Source of the DNA: JAGXTF01 sp044224315
GTDB taxonomy: Bacteria; Bacteroidota; Bacteroidia; NS11-12g; UBA955
DNA: 64,000 nucleotides
NCBI GenBank assembly: GCA_044224315.1
Contig: JBGAKR010000008.1
Coordinates: 124,001-188,000 of the forward strand
Direction of reading: 5' to 3'
The translations under genes were made by a program, and so were the position numbers. Under the pieces are notes generated by a model. The model saw only the letters and a program-made list of their open reading frames with translations, did no database searches and had not been told where the DNA came from. This document shows positions 18,322 to 26,715 of this stretch, piece after piece; the first letter of the stretch is position 1, and every line of letters begins with the position of its first letter.

Positions 18322-20090
18322 AACCAATCGCACAAATTGCCCGGATATTAACCGGTTTGCTATTTATCTTCTCCGGAGTAATTAAGCTCAACGACCCATC
18401 GGGTTTCTCTATCAAACTCAATGAGTATTTTGATGTTTTTTCACAGGATGTAAGCACCAAACAGGATACGCTGAAGATTACCATGACCGACGGTGCTAAA
18501 GAACTGGCTTCGCACGCGTTTGTGTTGTATAGCTTTGATAAGGAACGCGAACTGGTAATAAAAAGTGAAACCGATACACTGCAGGAACGAACCAAAACCT
18601 TTGTAATTGGCCGAAAAAAGGATACCATTTGGAAAGAAACGGTTCAGGTAAATTATAATATAAGTGTAGAAGCCATGCTGGGCGGACAAAGTGCCGCCGA
18701 AACCGAATACGATTTTCCGGATTCAGGCACCCAGGCCATGTTTACCCTCAAAGCCACCGTGGGCAATAAAGGGTTGTTTCAAAAAGACTACCGCGTTTCG
18801 GCTGGCGCACTGATCGATGGGAAGACTACCCTTAACCTAACCGATTATGTAAAAAAAGAAAGTTTCCTCAATGGGTTCTTTAAAGGCATGAAAGATTATA
18901 CCCTTTGGTTAAGTGTATTTATCTGTGCCCTTGAAGTTATTCTCGGATTTGCCCTTATTGTGGGCTGGCGGATAAACTTCACAGCCTGGCTGATGTTGTT
19001 GCTGATTATATTTTTTACATTCCTCACTGGTTATTCCTGGCTTTCCGGATATTGCCCAACCTGGATTTTCTGGATGCTGATGATTATTGCGCTGGGCTTA
19101 ATTCTGCTCTCGGGATTAATCAAGAACCTGAAAATCCGAAATTACCTGCTGGTATTTTGGCTGGTATTTATTGTGGTATACATTGTATTATGCAAATACA
19201 CCGGTGTTTGCTTCTCATGCGCTTTCGATAAACTAAAAATGAAGGTTACAGACTGCGGCTGCTTTGGCGATTTTATGCACCTTCAACCCAGTCAGTCTTT
19301 CTTTAAAGACCTGATTTTACTGTTGCTTATTTTGATTGTTTTCTTTGGCCGCCATCATATTAAACCATGGTTTAGTAAAAAATTCGGATGGAAATTCATG
19401 TCAATCATTACCCTGCTTTCCGCTGGATTTGGCATTTACTGTTACATGTATTTGCCTGTTTGGGATTTTCTGCCATACAAAGAGGGCAATAATATTAAGG
19501 AAATAATGACTTTCGTACCGAAAGGCATGCGTGCATCGGATAGTATATCTATATCTTATATCATGCATAAAGGCAACGACAGTGTGGAGGTACCGTTTAT
19601 TGCGCCTTATAAAGAATACTCAGATAAGAGCAAAGCGGGCTACAAAGCGGGCCGACGCATTGACAGGGTTATTATTGAAGGCTATAAAAATCCTATCCAC
19701 GATTTTGTAATCACCGATGCTAAATCTGGCATGGAAATGCGCGATACCTTTCTGGCTGCAGCCGGATACCAGCTCATGTGGGTAATGCCTTACCTCGATA
19801 AATCTTATCAGGGGGCCAATCCTGAAATGAATGAGATTGCGGCTTGGGCCAAGGGCAAGGGATACAAAACCTGGGCATTGACCAGCAGCGGACCAGATTT
19901 GGTTGAATCCTGGTCTAAAGCCAATAAGCCCGGATTTGGTTTCTATGTTTCGGATCAAAAAACATTGTTAACCCTGGCCCGCTACGCACCCACACTGTAT
20001 TTGTTTAAGGGCCCGGTAGTAATTCGCAAATGGAGTGGGCGCAATATGCCTTCTACCAAAAAGCTCGAGAAACTAACGGCCAACAAATGA
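18318..20090 (+). CDS. BT_3928-family membrane protein (DoxX-like, large periplasmic insert)
   Basis: 590 aa. TM1 (about 6-24, ILTGLLFIFSGVIKLNDP) starts a DoxX-like fold, interrupted by a periplasmic insert of about 160 residues. About five further membrane helices lie between 195 and 370. The C-terminal about 200 residues appear extracytoplasmic and resemble a thioredoxin fold by pattern (YQLMWVMPYLDKS, PTLYLFKGPVVIRKWSG) but have no CXXC. In DoxX families this points to redox or oxidative-stress roles. The gene overlaps DUF1599 upstream and the permease gene downstream by 4 bp each. Confidence 0.82.
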   Translation: MKPIAQIARILTGLLFIFSGVIKLNDPSGFSIKLNEYFDVFSQDVSTKQDTLKITMTDGAKELASHAFVLYSFDKERELVIKSETDTLQERTKTFVIGRKKDTIWKETVQVNYNISVEAMLGGQSAAETEYDFPDSGTQAMFTLKATVGNKGLFQKDYRVSAGALIDGKTTLNLTDYVKKESFLNGFFKGMKDYTLWLSVFICALEVILGFALIVGWRINFTAWLMLLLIIFFTFLTGYSWLSGYCPTWIFWMLMIIALGLILLSGLIKNLKIRNYLLVFWLVFIVVYIVLCKYTGVCFSCAFDKLKMKVTDCGCFGDFMHLQPSQSFFKDLILLLLILIVFFGRHHIKPWFSKKFGWKFMSIITLLSAGFGIYCYMYLPVWDFLPYKEGNNIKEIMTFVPKGMRASDSISISYIMHKGNDSVEVPFIAPYKEYSDKSKAGYKAGRRIDRVIIEGYKNPIHDFVITDAKSGMEMRDTFLAAAGYQLMWVMPYLDKSYQGANPEMNEIAAWAKGKGYKTWALTSSGPDLVESWSKANKPGFGFYVSDQKTLLTLARYAPTLYLFKGPVVIRKWSGRNMPSTKKLEKLTANK

Positions 20091-21142
20091 GGCGCTTTTT
20101 GGCGCGTAAGATTTTGTTTCTTCTTTCCGTTTTAGGCGGATTGGTACTCTTTATTTTTATCCTATTTGTTTCACTCCCATCACCCGAGCAAATTCTGGTA
20201 GGGCAAAGAAGTGATAAAGCAACAACGGCAGCCATAGTTAAAGATTTAGGTTTGGATCAACCCAAATGGAAACAGTTTGTTTGGTATGTAAACGATCTGT
20301 CTCCCCTATGCGCCTATAATAAGGAGAGTAAAAAACGCAATTTGGTAAATGGGCTTGCGCTTTTTAATGCCGGAAACTCAGTATTTATGCTGAAATGGCC
20401 CTACCTACGTACCTCTTTTCAAAATAAACTACCGGTTACTGAAATCATTGCTTCGGCATTTACCGGTACTTTGGTTTTGGCTTTTGCGGCATTGCTATTG
20501 GCGTTGGCTATAGGTATTCCCCTGGGAGTTTGGGCTGCCCGCCGAAAAGGAAGCTGGATTGACAATAGCATTGTGGGATTTTCCACACTGGGTATATCCG
20601 TACCGTCCTTTTTTTCGGCCATGCTTTTTGCCTGGTTATTTGGTTTTGTATGGAAAAAGTACACCGGCCTAAGTATTACGGGCAGTTTATGGGAAATAGA
20701 CCCCTTGGGAGAAGGGCGCAGTATAGCCTGGAAAAACCTTATTCTGCCTGCATTTGCACTGGGAATAAGGCCATTGGCTGTGTTTATTCAACTTACACGT
20801 AATACTATGGTGGAGGTGCTGCACATGGATTATATACGCACCGCAAGGGCTAAAGGCCTCAGTGAAAGAAAGGTAATTTGGAGGCATGCATTCCCCAATG
20901 CCATCAACCCCTTGGTTACCTCTGTAGGCGGCTGGCTAAGCAGTTTGCTGGCCGGAGCCTTTTTTACCGAATACATATTTAATTGGCGCGGATTGGGGAA
21001 AGTTACCATTGAAGCCCTGCAGCAAAGTGATTTGCCTGTAATTATGGGCACCGTTTTATTCACAGCCTGTATGTTTTTCGTCATTAACCTCCTCACGGAA
21101 ATGTTGTATTTTTGGCTCGATCCTAGACTGCGATATGAATAA
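20087..21142 (+). CDS. ABC transporter permease, DppB/OppB family
   Basis: The start at 20087 (MRRFLARKILFLLS) overlaps the previous stop in ATGA; the longer frame from 20030 runs back inside BT_3928 and is rejected. The 351-aa protein has TM1 at the N-terminus, a periplasmic loop of about 100 residues, then five membrane helices. The binding-protein-dependent transport signature appears in YIRTARAKGLSERKVIWRHA. Such permeases import peptides or nickel with a second permease, two ATPases and a binding protein, none of which is nearby. The partners must be encoded elsewhere. Confidence 0.9.
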   Translation: MRRFLARKILFLLSVLGGLVLFIFILFVSLPSPEQILVGQRSDKATTAAIVKDLGLDQPKWKQFVWYVNDLSPLCAYNKESKKRNLVNGLALFNAGNSVFMLKWPYLRTSFQNKLPVTEIIASAFTGTLVLAFAALLLALAIGIPLGVWAARRKGSWIDNSIVGFSTLGISVPSFFSAMLFAWLFGFVWKKYTGLSITGSLWEIDPLGEGRSIAWKNLILPAFALGIRPLAVFIQLTRNTMVEVLHMDYIRTARAKGLSERKVIWRHAFPNAINPLVTSVGGWLSSLLAGAFFTEYIFNWRGLGKVTIEALQQSDLPVIMGTVLFTACMFFVINLLTEMLYFWLDPRLRYE

Positions 21143-21662
21143 GATTTATTTAGTGGGCTTACCCGGAGCCGGAAAAAGTCATTCCGGACGATTACTTGCG
21201 GCAAAACTTAAGTGGGAATTTTGTGACCTGGATCGAATGATAGAAAGTGAATTACAAAAGACTGTCGGCGATATTTTTGAAGACCATGGCGAAGAAATTT
21301 TCAGAAAAATGGAAACAGAAATATTGCATAAAACACAAAAATTAAAAAATACGGTCATTAGTTGTGGCGGAGGTACTGCGGCTTTCGACGATAATATGCA
21401 ATGGATGCAATCAAATGGTTTAACTATTTTTTTAAATCCTCCAATTGAAAAAATTATTCCCCGAATTTTGAAAAATGAGAAGAAAAGACCACTGTTTAAA
21501 GGGATGAAAGAGGGTCAATTACGCAAAAAATTGAATGAATTTATTGAAAAAAGGGGTGAATTTTATAGTAAAGCGAAAATAGTTTGGAACAATGAGGAGC
21601 CAAACGACAAAATGTACAATACTGTAAATCAATTACTTAAGTTGTATTCCGCGCCCTACTAA
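21135..21662 (+). CDS. aroK: Shikimate kinase
   Basis: Phosphorylates shikimate at the 3-OH with ATP in aromatic amino-acid synthesis. 175 aa, normal length. Walker A GLPGAGKS at about 8-15, substrate-binding Asp in CDLDRMIE, GGG in ISCGGGTAA, the lid segment with KKRPLF, and RGEFYSKA near the C-terminus. The start overlaps the permease gene by 8 bp, so it is the last gene of the DUF1599-BT_3928-permease-aroK chain. Confidence 0.95.
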   Translation: MNKIYLVGLPGAGKSHSGRLLAAKLKWEFCDLDRMIESELQKTVGDIFEDHGEEIFRKMETEILHKTQKLKNTVISCGGGTAAFDDNMQWMQSNGLTIFLNPPIEKIIPRILKNEKKRPLFKGMKEGQLRKKLNEFIEKRGEFYSKAKIVWNNEEPNDKMYNTVNQLLKLYSAPY

Positions 21663-21716
21663 GGGGTATGTGAATTAAAGGTGAATAAATTCCCTGCTGA
21701 CAGGGGTTTCAGACAC

Positions 21717-21746
21717 TTGACATTCTGAATCCTGATTATACTTTTG
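21717..21746 (+). promoter_or_regulatory. Promoter of the HU gene
   Basis: TTG (21717-21719, within TTGACA), 19 bp spacer, TACTTTTG (21739-21746). Both elements fit the Bacteroidota consensus exactly. The start codon is 33 bp further on. Confidence 0.75.
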
Positions 21747-21779
21747 TCAACGTTAAACCCATTAAAAAATTCATACAAA

Positions 21780-22052
21780 ATGAACAAATCAGATTTGATC
21801 GGTAAAATTGCTGCTGATGCAGGAATTACCAAAGCTCAAGCACAAGCTGCTCTTAACAGTTTCATCAAAGCTAGCACCGGCGCCCTGAAAAAAGGCGACA
21901 AAGTAATCCTTGTTGGATTCGGTACTTTCTCTGTTAGCAAACGTAGCGCCCGTAAAGGCCGCAACCCACAAACTGGTAAAGAAATCAACATCCCAGCTAA
22001 AAAGGTTGTACGCTTCAAAGCTGGTGCTGACTTGAGCGGCACTGTGAAGTAA
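21780..22052 (+). CDS. hup: HU-family nucleoid-associated DNA-binding protein
   Basis: The 90-aa protein from ATG 21780 (MNKSDLIGKIA) has the full HU/IHF fold. VGFGTFSVSKRSARKGRNP is the conserved beta-arm region, ending with NIPAKKVVRFKAG. The upstream in-frame ATG at 21744 lies between the promoter and this start and would add 12 atypical residues. HU bends and compacts DNA. The gene is single, with its own strong promoter and terminator. Confidence 0.96.
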   Translation: MNKSDLIGKIAADAGITKAQAQAALNSFIKASTGALKKGDKVILVGFGTFSVSKRSARKGRNPQTGKEINIPAKKVVRFKAGADLSGTVK

Positions 22053-22070
22053 TTCACACAAAATTCTACC

Positions 22071-22100
22071 AAAACCCTGCCCTCAAAGGCGGGGTTTTTT
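22071..22100 (+). terminator. Rho-independent terminator of the HU gene
   Basis: CCCTGCC (22075-22081) pairs with GGCGGGG (22088-22094) over a 6-nt loop, with an A-tract before and six T residues after. Confidence 0.85.
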
Positions 22101-22137
22101 GTTTTATACCCCCGTTATTAAATGCTATTTTTGTGGC

Positions 22138-23325
22138 ATGCACCAAAGTAATCGTGGCCTGTTTCTCCAGTATATGGCGCAAACCAGCCCCGAGCCCATG
22201 CTCCTCGAAATTGAAAAAGCCCAGGGGCACTATTTATTTGCAACCGATGGAAAAAAATACCTCGATTTGATTGCCGGTATTTCGGTTTCTTCACTGGGGC
22301 ATGGCCACCCCGATATTGTGGCTGCTACTCAAAACCAGGCAGCCAGGCATATGCACCTGATGGTGTATGGCGAGTTGGTGCAAAGCCCACAGGTGCAACT
22401 GGCGCAAACAATGGCCCGCAATCTACCCCCCCAATTGCAATCTGTATATTTGGTAAACTCGGGTACAGAAGCCACCGAAGGTGCTATGAAACTGGCCAAA
22501 CGCATTACCGGGAAAGCCGGGTTTGCCGCTCATACCCAGGCTTATCACGGTAGCACCCAGGGCGCACTTAGCCTTATGGATGCCGAATATTTTACCGCTG
22601 CATACCGTCCGCTGCTACCCAATGTTACGTTTCTACATCAAAATAATATAGAAGGCATTCAGCAACTGGGCTCCAATATTGCTGCGGTAATTGTAGAACC
22701 TGTGCAGGCCGAAAAGGGTGCCATTCCATGCACACCAGAATATCTGCAAGCCTTGCGCCGTTGGTGTACCCAAAATAATTCCCTGCTGGTATTTGATGAA
22801 ATCCAAACCGGTATGGGTCGCACGGGTACTCTTTTTGCCTTTGAGCAAATGGGCGTAATCCCTGATATTTTACTCTTGGGAAAAGCATTTGGCGGTGGAA
22901 TGCCCCTGGCCGCCTTTGTTTCATCACCCCAAAACATGAGTGCATTTACACACAAACCGGTGCTGGGCCATATTACTACTTTTGGCGGGCACCCGGTAAG
23001 TTGCGCAGCTGCCCTGGCTGCCTGGAATATTACCTTTTCTCATCTTTCCGGTTTTAATGTGCTACAAAAAAGTGCATTATTTAAACAAAAATTGGTACAT
23101 CCTAAAATAAGCAGTGTAACAGGCATGGGCTTGCTTTTGGCAGTGCATTTACCCAATGCAGAAACCTGTCAGAAATTAATTCAAATTTGTTTACAAAAAG
23201 GTGTATTCACCGATTGGTTTTTGCATGCTCCTGAATGCTTGCGAATTGCACCCCCGCTGAGCATAACAGAAGACGAAATAAACTTTGCATGCCAGGCAAT
23301 AATTGAGGCATTAAACGAAATATAA
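22138..23325 (+). CDS. Class III PLP-dependent aminotransferase (acetylornithine/4-aminobutyrate type)
   Basis: From ATG 22138 (MHQSNRGLFLQYMAQ), 395 aa. Visible features: LDLIAGISVSSLGHGHP near the N-terminus, NSGTEATEGAMKLAKR (phosphate binding), LLVFDEIQTGMGRTG with the PLP-binding Asp, and LLGKAFGGGMPLAAF with the Schiff-base Lys. The family includes ornithine, acetylornithine and GABA aminotransferases and I cannot fix the substrate. A TATTTTTG box ends only 4 bp before the ATG, so the transcript may be nearly leaderless. No arginine-biosynthesis neighbours are present. Confidence 0.93.
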   Translation: MHQSNRGLFLQYMAQTSPEPMLLEIEKAQGHYLFATDGKKYLDLIAGISVSSLGHGHPDIVAATQNQAARHMHLMVYGELVQSPQVQLAQTMARNLPPQLQSVYLVNSGTEATEGAMKLAKRITGKAGFAAHTQAYHGSTQGALSLMDAEYFTAAYRPLLPNVTFLHQNNIEGIQQLGSNIAAVIVEPVQAEKGAIPCTPEYLQALRRWCTQNNSLLVFDEIQTGMGRTGTLFAFEQMGVIPDILLLGKAFGGGMPLAAFVSSPQNMSAFTHKPVLGHITTFGGHPVSCAAALAAWNITFSHLSGFNVLQKSALFKQKLVHPKISSVTGMGLLLAVHLPNAETCQKLIQICLQKGVFTDWFLHAPECLRIAPPLSITEDEINFACQAIIEALNEI

Positions 23326-23358
23326 TTTGCATCTTGGGGGCCATATGTCTTAAATTTG
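23326..23358 (+). promoter_or_regulatory. Promoter of the first lipoprotein gene
   Basis: TTTG (23326-23329), 21 bp spacer, TAAATTTG (23351-23358), exact TAnnTTTG. It begins right after the aminotransferase stop codon and leaves a leader of about 25 nt. Confidence 0.6.
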
Positions 23359-23388
23359 TATATAATAGTGGTTAATAACACGAAGATC

Positions 23389-24267
23389 ATGAAAAAAATA
23401 AAGATTCTATTGCTGGCAGGCACCGCCGTACTTATGGTAGTAGGTATAAATGCTTGCAAAGCAACTAAAGACGCAAAAGACAACATCACCAGCGCACAGG
23501 ATTTCAGTAGTTCTGAAACCGAATTCGCCGGTGCATTCGATGTTACCGACGATATCAACCAAAGCGACGGTAAAATTAAAAAAGGCGGTTCTACCATACT
23601 TCCTAGTGGTGCCATATTTACCTGGCTAGATTCTACTTTCCTTGATGGTGATGGTATTGAATATACCCTGGATTTTGGTGCATTAGGCAGCAGTGTTCCT
23701 AAAGGTATGCTTTGCGGTGATGGTAAATACAGGGCTGGTAAATTAAATGTTTCTGTAACCGATCGCTACATGAATATAGGCGCTACCGCCAGCATCAAAG
23801 CACTGGCTTCTGATAATTTCTACAGTGGCGATGGTACCAATATGTTTAAAATCGAAGGTACAATTGCTGTTACCCGCACTGCCTCAGAGCAATTGGATGT
23901 AACAGTTACCGGTGGTAAAGTTACCGACGGAGACGGCAAAACCGCAGAGTTTAATGGCAACAAAACCATCAAACGCACCTCTGGTTCTGGAACCCCCGGC
24001 ATGTGGGGCGATGTATACGAAGTAACCGGTAACGGTGGTGGTAAAAACCGCGAAGGCGACAGCTACACCTGGACCATTACCAAAGCCCTGGTGAAAAAAA
24101 TGGAAGTAGGCTGCGCAAAAACGTTTGTTGCAGGTATAATTGAAATTAAAAATACCAGCGCAAATACCAGCCTTAAAATCGATTTCGATCCTTACAATAA
24201 TCAGGCTTGCGACCGTGTGGGTAAAGCAATAATTGGTGGTAAGGAAATCATTTTCACCGTAAAATAA
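23389..24267 (+). CDS. Putative lipoprotein, paralogue of the gene at 24341
   Basis: 292 aa from ATG 23389 (MKKIKILLLAG). The signal peptide ends in a lipobox (GINACKA), so lipid attachment at that Cys is likely. The mature part is rich in short strands with Gly/Asp/Thr turns. Two segments recur in the next gene: D-S-x-L/F-x-DGDGI-Y near residue 80 and a C-terminal Cys-D-R/Q-V (QACDRV). I know no named family. The two adjacent genes, separated only by a terminator, look like a diverged tandem duplication. Confidence 0.75.
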   Translation: MKKIKILLLAGTAVLMVVGINACKATKDAKDNITSAQDFSSSETEFAGAFDVTDDINQSDGKIKKGGSTILPSGAIFTWLDSTFLDGDGIEYTLDFGALGSSVPKGMLCGDGKYRAGKLNVSVTDRYMNIGATASIKALASDNFYSGDGTNMFKIEGTIAVTRTASEQLDVTVTGGKVTDGDGKTAEFNGNKTIKRTSGSGTPGMWGDVYEVTGNGGGKNREGDSYTWTITKALVKKMEVGCAKTFVAGIIEIKNTSANTSLKIDFDPYNNQACDRVGKAIIGGKEIIFTVK

Positions 24268-24287
24268 TAATCCAAAATCCTGAATAT

Positions 24288-24321
24288 GAAAGGTTGTCCA
24301 TGGGGCAACCTTTCTTTTTTT
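24288..24321 (+). terminator. Rho-independent terminator between the lipoprotein genes
   Basis: GAAAGGTTG (24288-24296) and CAACCTTTC (24306-24314) form a perfect 9-bp stem over a 9-nt loop, followed by a T-run. Confidence 0.85.
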
Positions 24322-24340
24322 ATACATTTGTTGGCCATAT

Positions 24341-25168
24341 ATGAAAGCGCTTTCCTGGTTGCTTCTGTTTTGTTTAATTGCAGGATTTGGGGGTTGTAAA
24401 ACAGCCGAAGATCGCGAGAATACGCTTTCTCCGGGCATTGAAGGGGCTAAAGCCAGTTTTAGGGTACTCGCCATTTCCAATGCCATTCATCAGTTTTTAT
24501 TACCCTATGATGCTGGTTTTTTCCCAAATCATACACCAGTACAAATGATTGATTCTTCCCTATCGGACGGGGATGGTATTTTATATCGATTTAATTTGGG
24601 ACATGGGATTGTATGCCGCGATGGAATTACCCGTAAAGGCACTTTTACCATAGAAGTTTCTGATACCGTTAAAAACTATAAAACCCAGGGTAAATGGCAG
24701 GCCACAGTATTAGATAGCTTTGCCACACTTACCTCTGCTGGCTGGGAGTATTGCCATGGATATATGCGCATCAGGGCTATTAATGCCGACTCGGCACAGG
24801 TATTTGCCAATATTTTTATTGCAGGTAAAAACCAAAATATGAATGTAAAAATCGATTCAACTTCGAACGCAATTATGAACTATTACCTGGGTGGCGATTT
24901 TAATCATTTTAAAACCGGCATCAGGTTTAACGGTACTCTGTCGTTTATAACCCCCGGACGTGTAAGCATATTTTCGTTTACCGCTTTAGACAAAAAGCCC
25001 GATTGCAGCAGTTGCTGGAATACCGGAACTGCAATTGTAACGGATGAAACCCAAAACAAATGGGAGGTGGGTATGAATCCTTTTGGAAATGAGAGCTGCG
25101 ATCAGGTATTTAAAGTGAGTAAAAAAATAAAGAAACAGTGGATGGAAGAGGTATTTAATGCCTGGTAA
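24341..25168 (+). CDS. Putative lipoprotein, paralogue of the gene at 23389
   Basis: 275 aa. The signal peptide MKALSWLLLFCLIAGFGG ends at a lipobox Cys (GGCKTA). Shared with the upstream protein: DSSLSDGDGILYRF and the C-terminal NPFGNESCDQVF, plus a Cys-containing segment just before (CSSCWNTGTAIV). These conserved Cys pairs could form disulfides in the periplasm. The function is unknown, possibly an outer-membrane or surface lipoprotein. It converges with the HsdR-N gene, 3 bp between stops. Confidence 0.75.
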   Translation: MKALSWLLLFCLIAGFGGCKTAEDRENTLSPGIEGAKASFRVLAISNAIHQFLLPYDAGFFPNHTPVQMIDSSLSDGDGILYRFNLGHGIVCRDGITRKGTFTIEVSDTVKNYKTQGKWQATVLDSFATLTSAGWEYCHGYMRIRAINADSAQVFANIFIAGKNQNMNVKIDSTSNAIMNYYLGGDFNHFKTGIRFNGTLSFITPGRVSIFSFTALDKKPDCSSCWNTGTAIVTDETQNKWEVGMNPFGNESCDQVFKVSKKIKKQWMEEVFNAW

Positions 25169-25171
25169 AGG

Positions 25172-25612
25172 CTAAAATCCTTCTGGTTCCTTGCCCGGAG
25201 ATATTTTTCCATCGGCATATTGCAGCCAGGCACTTTGGATACCATTGGTAAGCCACAGCCATGGGCAATGAAATGTGCGGTTATACACAGCAGCCTGCAA
25301 TGCCGTTTCGGCCGTAATTTCCACTTCCGGGGCTTTGCACTCTACGATGCAAATTGGCTCGGTTCCGCCATTGAAAACCAGTATATCAAATCGTTTAACC
25401 AGGGTGTGAAAACGCAATTCTCTTTCTACAGCAATTTGGGAGGGTTTACACTTTTTTTCATGGATAAGATAATGAATGGCATGCTGTCTTACCCATTCTT
25501 CTGGCGTTAGGGGGATAAATTTTTTTCGAACAATATCAAAAATGAGTTTTTTTTGTTCCTCTGTTTTTATGTCAAAGGCATATTGCGGAAAAATGAGTTT
25601 TTGAAAAGACAT
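25172..25612 (-). CDS. HsdR-N-terminal-like PD-(D/E)XK protein
   Basis: 146 aa from the start MSFQKLIFPQYAF (25612); the longer frame reaches back into holA and is rejected. The core has RFDILVF and IVECKAPEVE, matching the D-x(n)-E-x-K of the PD-(D/E)XK nuclease fold, with an upstream VERELRF Glu. Pfam-style this is the type I restriction enzyme R N-terminal domain. No specificity or methylase genes are present, so it is not a restriction system. A stand-alone copy divergent from holA is a recurrent Bacteroidota arrangement, and a role linked to replication or repair is possible. Confidence 0.85.
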   Translation of the reverse strand: MSFQKLIFPQYAFDIKTEEQKKLIFDIVRKKFIPLTPEEWVRQHAIHYLIHEKKCKPSQIAVERELRFHTLVKRFDILVFNGGTEPICIVECKAPEVEITAETALQAAVYNRTFHCPWLWLTNGIQSAWLQYADGKISPGKEPEGF

Positions 25613-25620
25613 AGCTATAG

Positions 25621-26643
25621 ATGGCAAAAACCGCATCAGATACCTTAGGCAGTTTTCAGACCCTGCAAAAAACGATAAGTTCGGGCAAATTTTCACCAAT
25701 TTATCTTTTGCATGGCGATGAACCATTTTTTATAGATGCCATCTGCAATCAATTGGAAGAATCGGTTCTGCCCGAATCCGAACGCAGTTTTAACCAAAGT
25801 GTGGTATACGGCAAAGAGGTAAAAATGAACGACCTGGTGTCTATGGCACGCCGCTATCCAATGATGTCGGCCTATCAGGTAATTATTGTAAAAGAAGCCA
25901 AAGACCTTAAAGACTGGGATAAGTTGGAAGCCTATGTAAACCAGCCCATGCCTACCACCGTGCTTGTATTTTGCCACAAAGGCGGCAAAATGGATATGCG
26001 CAGCAAAACCGCAAAAGGAATGGCCAAATTTGAGGTACTCCTGTCAGAGAAGCTGCGCGATTACCAGATTCGCACCTGGCTGGCCGACCGTGTAAAAGCA
26101 AAGGGTCGCAGTATGGATACACAGGCCATTGAAATGCTGATGGACTATGTGGGCGATGACCTTACTACACTCAATAACGAGTTGGAAAAACTCTTTATAA
26201 CGGTAAAAGAAGATTTTATCAAAGCTTCACACGTGGAAGCCAATGTGGGCCAAAGCCGCAAATACAGTGTATTTGAATTTCAAAAAGCCCTGGGCCAGCG
26301 CAATTTTAATAAGTCGGTACAAATTGCCCATCACATGGCAGCAGATATGGGTAAGGATGAGTATTACCCCTTGATTGCCATGCTGCATAAATTTTTTACG
26401 AAAGTTACACAAATCCATTACCTCGATAATAAAAACGATGCGGCTGTGGCCCAGGCAGTGGGTGTACATCCGTTTTTTGTGGGCGATTACACAGTGGCAG
26501 CGCGCAATTACCGCTTGCAGGATTTGGAAAGGGTTTTTAATGAATTGAAATTACTTGACCTCAAATTAAAGGGTGTTCACCGCGGAAGTGCAGATGATGG
26601 ACAACTGTTAATTGAGGCTGTGGTAAAAATTCTTAAAAATTGA
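25621..26643 (+). CDS. holA: DNA polymerase III subunit delta
   Basis: Clamp-loader subunit that opens the beta clamp. 340 aa, normal length. N-terminal PIYLLHGDEPFFIDAICNQL and VIIVKEAKDLKDWDKLEAYV match the AAA-like domain of HolA, with the helical clamp-loader collar in the C-terminal third (YSVFEFQKALGQRNFNKSV). Its ATG lies only 8 bp from the ATG of the divergent HsdR-N gene, so each promoter must sit inside the other gene or the messages are nearly leaderless. Confidence 0.92.
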   Translation: MAKTASDTLGSFQTLQKTISSGKFSPIYLLHGDEPFFIDAICNQLEESVLPESERSFNQSVVYGKEVKMNDLVSMARRYPMMSAYQVIIVKEAKDLKDWDKLEAYVNQPMPTTVLVFCHKGGKMDMRSKTAKGMAKFEVLLSEKLRDYQIRTWLADRVKAKGRSMDTQAIEMLMDYVGDDLTTLNNELEKLFITVKEDFIKASHVEANVGQSRKYSVFEFQKALGQRNFNKSVQIAHHMAADMGKDEYYPLIAMLHKFFTKVTQIHYLDNKNDAAVAQAVGVHPFFVGDYTVAARNYRLQDLERVFNELKLLDLKLKGVHRGSADDGQLLIEAVVKILKN

Positions 26644-26715
26644 CAAAATCCATAAGCATTTACCGTTAGAATACTCCAAATATTCTGTTAATTCGCGGTT
26701 AACTCAGATAAAAGT

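Noticed and set aside
25172..25612. Fragment of a type I restriction system.
   Set aside because: No hsdM, hsdS or helicase part; the short stand-alone form next to holA is normal in this phylum.
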